Both the position numbers and the translations under genes were made by a program. Of a stretch of 5,156 nt of DNA, positions 1 to 4,862 are shown piece after piece. The first letter of the stretch is position 1, and the number at the start of each line of letters is the position of its first letter. The notes under the pieces are model-generated. The model saw only the letters and a list, made by a program, of their open reading frames with translations, did no database searches and was not told the DNA's origin. Origin of the DNA: Lonsdalea quercina subsp. quercina (GTDB lineage: Bacteria; Pseudomonadota; Gammaproteobacteria; Enterobacterales; Enterobacteriaceae); contig NZ_JIBO01000006.1 in NCBI RefSeq assembly GCF_000688655.1, positions 414,553 through 419,708 on the forward strand. The letters run 5' to 3'.

Positions 1-994
1 GGCTCCGGCGCTGGCCGCAGGTTGTACCGCCGTGCTCAAACCGTCAGAGCTGACGCCGCTGGGGGCGCTGGAACTTGCCGCCGTCGCCGATGAGGCGGGG
101 TTGCCTGCCGGCGTCCTCAACGTAGTCACCGGTCTGGGCGGCGAAGCGGGCGCGCCCCTGGCTCATCATCCGGGCGTAGACAAGCTGGCCTTTACCGGCA
201 GCGTGCCGACCGGACGCGCGATCATGCAGGCGGCCGCGCAGGACATCAAAAATGTCAGTCTGGAATTGGGCGGGAAATCGGCGTTTATCGTCTTTGACGA
301 TGCCGATATTGAGGCCGCCGTCGAGTGGATTTTGTTTGGCATCTTCTGGAATCAAGGACAGGTCTGTTCCGCGACCTCGCGCCTGTTGGTGCAAGATGGC
401 CTCTATAAACGCCTGATCGAACGATTGATTGAGGCCACCCGCAACATACGTATCGGCGACGGTCTACAGGAAGGCGTACAGCTCGGCCCGCTGGTGAGCG
501 CCGAACAATACCAGAAGGTGCTGCGGGCGATAGAACGCGGCAAACGCGAAGGCGCCCGTCTGGTCTGCGGCGGTAAACGCCCCGTCCATTTGACGCAGGG
601 CTGGTTCATCGAACCCACAATCTTTCTTGACACGCCGACGGACAGCGCGCTGTGGACGGAGGAAATATTTGGCCCTGTGCTGGCCGTTCGTCGTTTCCGG
701 CACGAAGAGGAGGCGGTGAAAGAGGCAAACAACAGCCGTTTTGGACTCGCCGCAGCGCTGATGTCGGCCGATGAGGAGCGCTGCCAGCGCGTCAGTCGGG
801 CGTTGCGCGCCGGCATTGTTTGGGTGAACTGCTCGCAGCCAACATTCACGCAAGCGCCCTGGGGCGGTTACAAGCAAAGCGGCATCGGCCGCGAACTGGG
901 CCGTTGGGGGTTCGACAACTATCTGGAAACGAAGCAGATCACGGAATACGTCAGTGAAGAGGCGTGGGGGTGGTATCTCAAGGGTCAGCCGTGA
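1..994 (+). CDS. Aldehyde dehydrogenase, ALDH10-like (aminoaldehyde / betaine-aldehyde type), 5'-truncated by window edge
   Basis: Cytosolic NAD(P)-dependent oxidation of an aldehyde, most likely an aminoaldehyde such as 4-aminobutyraldehyde, to the acid. The first complete codon is at 2 and TGA is at 992-994, giving 330 visible residues of an enzyme usually about 490 long. The N-terminal cofactor-binding part lies outside the window; the GTG at 32 is internal. Visible marks are KPSE (cofactor ribose contact), general-base Glu in LELGGKS (GAA 263-265), catalytic Cys in GQVCS (TGT 365-367) and EEIFGPV. The Glu-Cys spacing of 34 residues is normal. The C-terminal block VWVNCSQP...APWGG, with a WGWY tail, is typical of ALDH10. 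Counting from the catalytic Cys (291 in spinach BADH), Trp285 and Trp456 are kept and position 441 is Ile (ATT 815-817). In plant enzymes Ile441 goes with aminoaldehydes and poor betaine aldehyde use. The adjacent polyamine-binding protein gene supports an amine-degradation role. The family is certain; the substrate is inferred. Confidence 0.95.
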   Translation, partial: APALAAGCTAVLKPSELTPLGALELAAVADEAGLPAGVLNVVTGLGGEAGAPLAHHPGVDKLAFTGSVPTGRAIMQAAAQDIKNVSLELGGKSAFIVFDDADIEAAVEWILFGIFWNQGQVCSATSRLLVQDGLYKRLIERLIEATRNIRIGDGLQEGVQLGPLVSAEQYQKVLRAIERGKREGARLVCGGKRPVHLTQGWFIEPTIFLDTPTDSALWTEEIFGPVLAVRRFRHEEEAVKEANNSRFGLAAALMSADEERCQRVSRALRAGIVWVNCSQPTFTQAPWGGYKQSGIGRELGRWGFDNYLETKQITEYVSEEAWGWYLKGQP

Positions 995-1026
995 TGGCTC
1001 ACTCCCCCGTTCGCCCGAGGTCAAGG

Positions 1027-1041
1027 CGTCATGTCATGACG
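1027..1041. promoter_or_regulatory. Perfect 15-bp palindrome, candidate activator (enhancer) site
   Basis: The arms CGTCATG and CATGACG flank a central T at 1034. It lies 33 bp after the dehydrogenase stop. It is centred about 148 bp upstream of the start predicted for the sigma-54 promoter at 1156-1171, within the usual distance range for enhancer-binding-protein sites. The sequence does not match the NtrC consensus (TGCACC-type half sites), so another activator is possible. No T-run follows, which argues against an intrinsic terminator. The palindrome is visible; its role is inferred. Confidence 0.4.
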
Positions 1042-1155
1042 GCGGCATCAACCCACGTCGTTCGGCCTCTGATATTTGTTTTTCCTATTTTTCATTACCG
1101 GCAATTTACTTTATAAACATCAATTAAAACAATTAGTTAAATGTGTTTTTTACTA

Positions 1156-1171
1156 GGGCACCCTGTTTGCC
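1156..1171 (+). promoter_or_regulatory. Sigma-54 (RpoN) -24/-12 promoter of the PotF-like gene
   Basis: GGCAC (1157-1161), five bases, then TTGC (1167-1170): the invariant GG and GC are exactly 10 bases apart, as in the consensus TGGCAC-N5-TTGC. The base before GGCAC is G, not T, and the one after TTGC is C, not A/T. With GC at -12, transcription would start near 1182, leaving a leader of about 98 nt before the ATG at 1280. The AT-rich stretch 1077-1150 lies upstream, where DNA bending would be expected, but I found no consensus IHF site. E. coli potFGHI is also in the nitrogen/sigma-54 set, which supports the call. Confidence 0.75.
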
Positions 1172-1173
1172 TT

Positions 1174-1197
1174 AGGGCGTCTGATTGTCCACGCCCT
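1174..1197. promoter_or_regulatory. 7-bp inverted repeat overlapping the predicted transcription start
   Basis: AGGGCGT (1174-1180) and ACGCCCT (1191-1197) are perfect complements with a 10-base spacer. The repeat begins 4 bases after the -12 element and covers the predicted +1 near 1182. That would suit a repressor site, since only its right part would be transcribed. No T-run follows, so it is not a terminator. Function is inferred only from position. Confidence 0.3.
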
Positions 1198-1264
1198 GCA
1201 AATTATCTTCGTACAACATTAAAACTTCTCGTTACAGGTCTTTAATGGTTCATTCACTCCCGAT

Positions 1265-1270
1265 AGGAGG
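1265..1270 (+). promoter_or_regulatory. Strong ribosome binding site that fixes the PotF-like start
   Basis: AGGAGG lies 9 bases before the ATG at 1280. It decides between that ATG and the in-frame ATG at 1298, which would also leave a usable signal peptide (MKRF...) but is 27 bases from this site. Confidence 0.8.
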
Positions 1271-1279
1271 AAGCAACGG

Positions 1280-2395
1280 ATGTTCACCCCCAACAGTATG
1301 AAAAGGTTTTCTAACGCGGTGGCGGTCCTGCTGATGGCTGTTTCCGCCATCGCATCCGCACAAGAGAAGATACTGCACATCTACAACTGGTCTGATTATA
1401 TTGCCCCGGATACGCTGGAAAATTTCCAGAAAGAGAGCGGCATCAAGGTCATTTACGACGTTTTCGACTCCAACGAAGTGCTGGAGGGTAAACTGATGGC
1501 CGGCAGCACCGGGTTTGATCTGGTGGTGCCGTCAGACAGTTTCATGGCGCGTCTTCGCACCGCCGGCGTTTTTCGCCCGCTGGACTGGAGCAAATTGCCG
1601 AATGCCAAAAATCTTGACCCCGACCTGATGAAACTGGTCGCACAGCACGATCCGGGCAATCGATATGCGGTCCCCTACCTGTGGAACACCACGGGCATCG
1701 GTTATAAAGTCGATAAAGTCAAAGCGCTGCTGGGCGCAGACGCGCCGGTCGACAGCTGGGATTTGGTGTTCAAACCGGAAAATCTGGAAAAACTGAAAAG
1801 CTGCGGCGTTTCATTCCTGGACGCGCCGGAAGACGTTTTCGCCGCGGTACTTAACTATCAGGGCAAAAATCCTAACAGCGAAAACGTGAAGGACTACAGC
1901 CAAACGGCGGCTGACCTCTTGCTGCAACTGCGTCCCTTTATCCGCTATTTCCACTCTTCGCAGTACATTAACGATCTGGCTAACGGCGATATCTGCGTCG
2001 CTATCGGCTGGTCGGGAGATGTGTTGCAGGCGGCGCAACGGGCCGAGGAAGCAAAGAACGGTGTCAATATTCGCTACAGCATTCCGAAGGAAGGCGCTCA
2101 GGTGACCTTCGATACCTTCGCCATCCCGACCGATGCCAAGCATCTGGACGAAGCCTATCAATTCCTCAACTACCTCATGCGCCCGGACGTTATCGCCAAA
2201 ATCAGCGATCACGTGTTTTATGCCAGCGCCAATAAAGCGTCGTTGCCGCTGCTGAGCGAAGAGGTCCGTAACAATCCGGGCATCTATCCGTCGGATGCCG
2301 TCCGCGCCAGACTCTTTATTACCATGGACAAGTCACCCAAACTCGACCGCGCTCGTACCCGCGCCTGGACGCGCGTGAAAAGCGGCGGAAAATAA
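1280..2395 (+). CDS. Periplasmic polyamine (putrescine)-binding protein, PotF-like
   Basis: Periplasmic receptor that would deliver a di- or polyamine to an ABC importer. At 371 residues it aligns with E. coli PotF (370), recalled from memory, without gaps through about residue 315. Signal peptide: MKR at 7-9, hydrophobic 13-24, probable cleavage after ASA (25-27). Two cysteines (175, 239) match the PotF disulfide. Pocket residues kept are Trp37, Ser38, Asp39, Tyr40, Ser85, Trp244, Asp247, Asp278 and Tyr314. Differences from PotF are Ala86 to Asp, Glu185 to Asp (GAC 1832-1834) and Phe276 to Thr (ACC 2105-2107); 185 and 276 contact putrescine in PotF. The gene stands alone: 285 bp follow the dehydrogenase, a sigma-54 promoter precedes it, and no potG/H/I follows, so I treat it as a paralogue and give no symbol. 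It must borrow a transporter encoded elsewhere or upstream. Family certain; ligand uncertain. Confidence 0.95.
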   Translation: MFTPNSMKRFSNAVAVLLMAVSAIASAQEKILHIYNWSDYIAPDTLENFQKESGIKVIYDVFDSNEVLEGKLMAGSTGFDLVVPSDSFMARLRTAGVFRPLDWSKLPNAKNLDPDLMKLVAQHDPGNRYAVPYLWNTTGIGYKVDKVKALLGADAPVDSWDLVFKPENLEKLKSCGVSFLDAPEDVFAAVLNYQGKNPNSENVKDYSQTAADLLLQLRPFIRYFHSSQYINDLANGDICVAIGWSGDVLQAAQRAEEAKNGVNIRYSIPKEGAQVTFDTFAIPTDAKHLDEAYQFLNYLMRPDVIAKISDHVFYASANKASLPLLSEEVRNNPGIYPSDAVRARLFITMDKSPKLDRARTRAWTRVKSGGK

Positions 2396-2444
2396 CGTCT
2401 CCAGGGTCCGCCATCGGCGTTGCGCCTTGCAATGCGAGGAGAAA

Positions 2445-2473
2445 AAGCGGCTATCGGAGCAGGATAACCGCTT
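2445..2473 (+). repeat. Stem-loop downstream of the PotF-like gene
   Basis: AAGCGGCTATC (2445-2455) and GATAACCGCTT (2463-2473) form an 11-bp stem with one C-A mismatch and a 7-base loop, starting 50 bases after the stop codon. There is no T-run behind it, so it may protect the 3' end of the mRNA rather than stop transcription. A weaker 6-bp hairpin (TGGCGC 2539-2544, GCGCCA 2558-2563) follows. I see nothing else between 2396 and 2569. Confidence 0.4.
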
Positions 2474-2569
2474 GCCTGTCACCCAAAATAACGCAGAGCG
2501 CTAAAACGGTCGCCAGCCTTGACGGCTCAGCTAACCCCTGGCGCGCTGGTGGGTGATGCGCCAAAGAAT

Positions 2570-2600
2570 AAGCCCCGTTTCCCGAGGGGAAACGGGGCTT
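2570..2600 (-). terminator. Strong hairpin terminator between convergent genes
   Basis: A perfect 14-bp stem (2570-2583 with 2587-2600), starting AAGCCCCG, closes a GAG loop. Read on the minus strand it is followed by ATTCTTT, a fair U-rich tail, and it lies 46 bases past the SDR stop codon, so it best serves the SDR. On the plus strand only TTGCGTT follows, so stopping of PotF-like transcripts would be weaker, though the stem may work in both directions. Confidence 0.75.
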
Positions 2601-2646
2601 GCGTTGAGATGCGGCACAGCCGCCCGAGCGAATCGCTTTAACGCCC

Positions 2647-3414
2647 TTACTGCGCGAGGAACCCCCCGTCTATCGGCAGCACGGCGCCGGTGATGAACGA
2701 CGCCTCATCGGACGCCAGGAATAAAATCCCCCAGGCGATCTCTTCCGGTTTCCCCATGCGTCCCAGAGGATGCATCGCCACCACCTTCTCAATACCGTCT
2801 TTGGTCAGACCGGCCACGGCCGGGGTATCGATCGTCCCCGGCGCCACAGCGTTAACGCGAACCCCTTTCCCCGCCAGCTCAATCGCCAGATGTTTAGTCA
2901 AACCCGACGCCACAAATTTCGCGGGGCCATAAACGGCCTGCCCCGGCTGCCCCCCGGCGGCGGAAATAGACGAGAGGAAGACAATGGCGCCCTTGCCTGC
3001 TTTTACCATCTCACTGGCGGCGTATTTTGCCGACAGGAACATGCCGCGCGCATCAACGGCAAACGTCTCGTCCCACAGTTCCGCGGTCGCCTCTTCCAGC
3101 GTGGCTTCCGGGATAATACCGGCATTGGCCACCAGAATATCGATACGCCCGAACTCTGCGAGAGTGGCGTCGATTGTGCGGCGAATATCATCTTCATGTC
3201 GGACATCACAGGCCTGCGCGGTGACCTTATTGCCGTGCTCGCTCAGGCGGACGGCCAAGTCCTTGACCCCCGCCGCATCCACGTCGGCGAGCATCAACTG
3301 TGCGCCCTGCGCGGCAAAGAGTTCCGCCGTCGCGCGTCCGATACCTTTCGCCGCCCCCGTAATGATGGCGACTTTGCCCGCCAGACGCCGATCGTGGTGA
3401 GTATTTACGCTCAT
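2647..3414 (-). CDS. Classical short-chain dehydrogenase/reductase (SDR), NAD-preferring, substrate unknown
   Basis: Soluble 255-residue oxidoreductase, normal for a classical SDR. The Rossmann glycine motif is TGAAKGIG (19-26). Asp44 at the end of the second strand favours NAD(H) over NADP(H). Also visible are CDV (69-71), ANAG (96-99), active-site Ser149 in LSSIS, YGPAK with Tyr162 and Lys166, and PG (192-193). The C-terminus ends ITGAVLPIDGGF, as in 3-oxoacyl-ACP-reductase-like and sugar or alcohol dehydrogenases; no substrate can be named. The catalytic-tetrad Asn (seven residues after Trp114) is Asp121 (codon 3052-3054). The ATG at 3412-3414 is preceded on the minus strand by AGGAG (3420-3424) at 5 bases, so the start is firm. 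The gene converges with the PotF-like gene and diverges from the LysR gene. No convincing promoter is seen. Confidence 0.93.
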   Translation of the reverse strand: MSVNTHHDRRLAGKVAIITGAAKGIGRATAELFAAQGAQLMLADVDAAGVKDLAVRLSEHGNKVTAQACDVRHEDDIRRTIDATLAEFGRIDILVANAGIIPEATLEEATAELWDETFAVDARGMFLSAKYAASEMVKAGKGAIVFLSSISAAGGQPGQAVYGPAKFVASGLTKHLAIELAGKGVRVNAVAPGTIDTPAVAGLTKDGIEKVVAMHPLGRMGKPEEIAWGILFLASDEASFITGAVLPIDGGFLAQ

Positions 3415-3455
3415 GATATCTCCTGTAATTTGCGTGTTTCAGTCACAGAGTGGAT

Positions 3456-3624
3456 GCATTCTGCAGGCACGTTGCCATCAATCGCGTCGGTGCCGTCGGT
3501 GTGGGACGGTAAACATCCAGTAAAGGCCAATGACGAGGCCTTGCCCTCGCATCAGTTAAGCGAGGTTGAAGCCCCATTGCCGGCATGCTCAGCCTCTTCG
3601 GCGGCGTGGCTCGCTGCAGAATGC
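3456..3624. repeat. 11-bp perfect inverted repeats bracketing 169 bp
   Basis: GCATTCTGCAG (3456-3466) and CTGCAGAATGC (3614-3624) are exact complements. The segment sits directly upstream of the SDR. The length and ends recall a small non-autonomous element, but the flanking bases show no target-site duplication. An 11-bp match can arise by chance in a region this size, so this is only a candidate. Confidence 0.3.
3523..3565. repeat. Two adjacent hairpins upstream of the SDR
   Basis: AAGGCC/GGCCTT (3523-3528 with 3537-3542, 8-base loop) is followed two bases later by CCTCGC/GCGAGG (3545-3550 with 3560-3565, 9-base loop). Both stems are perfect 6-mers. If SDR transcription starts above 3565, they would form in the mRNA leader. 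No T-run follows on either strand, so neither is a terminator. Confidence 0.35.
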
Positions 3625-4085
3625 GTTCCGTTCTTATTACAGTCTAGGTAGCGGAATGCGATCTTGCACCGCGTCTACGCTCCTCATCCTGATGTCGTAA
3701 GACGCGATACTACCGGTAGACATCGGCCCATCGCCTATTCGGTTTGGGAAAAGGTGAGACGGAGTCAAAACGTATTGATCATCGCCGCCTCGATGAATGA
3801 ATCAAGCCACCAACTGACGGCGACCTTACCGAAATGAAAGTAAATAGTGTCCTAATTCACACAATCTATAATCCATGATGTCCTTACGTTTTTTTGACCT
3901 CTACTTCTTGAATATAATGGACATCCAGATTTTTCATTTCTTTCGAATAACTCACGTCAGTTTCTAAAAAAAGAAGAACCATTAAGAATCAAATAAGCGC
4001 CAGGTCTTACATCCCTTCACACAAATAATGACGGTACCGGCCTCATCGTTTCATCATAAAACGGTCCTGATTCACAAACGACGGC

Positions 4086-4105
4086 CGAATAACTTATTCG
4101 TTTTT
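4086..4105 (+). terminator. Weak terminator-like hairpin in the AT-rich gap
   Basis: CGAATA (4086-4091) and TATTCG (4095-4100) pair around the loop ACT, followed at once by TTTTT (4101-4105). The form is that of an intrinsic terminator for plus-strand RNA, but the stem is short and AT-rich, and no gene clearly ends here. It could end a small RNA or be the remnant end of a lost gene. Confidence 0.3.
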
Positions 4106-4681
4106 GAGGTTATCCATGTTGACCGAAAAATACGGAATCGACATAACGACAAATACCCTGATATATTAGCCAACACTCGCAGAAAATTGGCCAATACCGC
4201 GCCTCCTTACATAATAAAGAAAAACAATCCGGACATATGGCGGTTATCCAGAATTCTCGTCAAAGTACAAAGTCCGTACGATTTGATATATTAAACACGC
4301 GCCCCATAGCAGCATGGCGTCCAGTCATTTCCGACTGTGAGACAATAGTTACCTAGCGGATCATCCTATTGCCCAGGGTTCACAGCGGACCGGCAAGCTC
4401 GCCGTCGATATGCCGTCGTATTTCCTCCCTACGGAGTCAAATAACGGCGTAAGCATATAGTGTTAAAGCCACTTCCTTCTGATCGGGTACAGCACTTGCC
4501 CATCGATTCGGAGTAGTGTATAGAATAGAAAGCTCACGTATTTCTAACCAAAATAAAATATCAGGATATCCCCCAATGCCGCACCGAGCTGTAGCCAACG
4601 AGAGAAACACCGGACGAAGAATTAAATATTTCCTTATTCTCTGTTACGAATTTTAATATAATCAAACATCACTCATAACTA

Positions 4682-4710
4682 TTAACACGCTCATTAAATT
4701 CATCAATAAT
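4682..4710 (+). promoter_or_regulatory. Candidate sigma-70 promoter for the LysR-type gene
   Basis: TTAACA (4682-4687, 5 of 6 to consensus) and AATAAT (4705-4710, 5 of 6) are separated by the ideal 17 bases. Transcription would begin near 4717, giving a leader of about 145 nt before the ATG at 4863. A perfect TATAAT at 4657-4662 also exists but has no matching -35. In such AT-rich DNA a good match can be fortuitous. Confidence 0.4.
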
Positions 4711-4782
4711 ATGCATGCCAAAAATTTTTTCACGCGATGACGCTGCACCACTATTGCATTTGCTCTGGAAACTGGGAAGTAC

Positions 4783-4798
4783 TGTTCTGGTCGGAACA
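4783..4798. promoter_or_regulatory. Inverted repeat TGTTC-N6-GAACA, candidate regulator site
   Basis: The two 5-base arms (4783-4787, 4794-4798) are perfect complements and include a T-N11-A pair (4786/4798), as in LysR-type binding boxes. The site is 64 bases before the LysR start and downstream of the candidate promoter at 4682-4710, where binding would tend to repress. Autoregulation is common in the family, but this assignment is inference. Confidence 0.3.
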
Positions 4799-4862
4799 AC
4801 ATGCTTTTCATTTATCAATTAGGAAGATGAGTTTTATTTAATGGAATCCACAGAGGTGGGAT

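Larger units (their letters stand above)
3415..4862. other. Long intergenic region without a convincing gene, turning AT-rich
   Basis: About 1.45 kb separates the divergent SDR and LysR starts. The SDR-proximal part (to about 3830) has G+C like the genes; beyond it G+C falls (by my count 20 of 60 bases are G or C in 3841-3900). Open frames exist but lack ribosome sites or recognisable products: 88 codons at 4028-4294 (+), 39 codons at 4237-4356 (+), 32 codons at 3982-3884 (-) and 26 codons at 4576-4656 (+, with AGGA 9 bases upstream). Runs such as AAAAATTTTTT near 4720 suit H-NS-type binding. It could be a decayed gene, a horizontally gained stretch or a large control region. Confidence 0.6.

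Noticed and set aside
32..34. GTG as a possible start of the dehydrogenase
   Set aside because: The frame continues to the window edge with conserved family sequence before it, so the gene is cut by the window, not started here.
464..1024. Open frame of 186 codons on the minus strand within the dehydrogenase
   Set aside because: Antisense shadow of the dehydrogenase; no ribosome site and no recognisable domain.
1118..1134. IHF site between the palindrome and the sigma-54 promoter
   Set aside because: CATCAA is present but the rest of the consensus (TTR at the right distance) is not; only the general AT-richness fits.
1811..2212. Open frame of 133 codons on the minus strand within the PotF-like gene
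   Set aside because: Antisense shadow of a gene that aligns end to end with PotF.
2770..3651. Open frame of 293 codons on the plus strand, opposite the SDR
   Set aside because: It is antisense to a well-supported SDR with full motifs and ribosome site; its product is Arg/His/Pro-rich with no family features, as expected from the shadow of a G+C-rich gene.
3894..3918. TTGACC and TATAAT as a sigma-70 promoter
   Set aside because: The hexamers are only 13 bases apart, too close for a working promoter.
3691..3925. Recurring GATGTC/GACATC motif (3691, 3719, 3877, 3919)
   Set aside because: Spacing and orientation are irregular and six bases is too short to be meaningful; the 7-bp pair at 3877/3919 has a 35-base spacer.
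3884..3982. Minus-strand 32-residue open frame (MVLLFLETDVSYSKEM...)
   Set aside because: It looks protein-like, but there is no Shine-Dalgarno site and frames of this length are expected by chance in more than a kilobase of AT-rich DNA.
4669..4817. Minus-strand 49-codon frame starting with TTG, ending ...NERVNSYE
   Set aside because: TTG start without a ribosome site, and it opposes the candidate LysR promoter; no family recognised.
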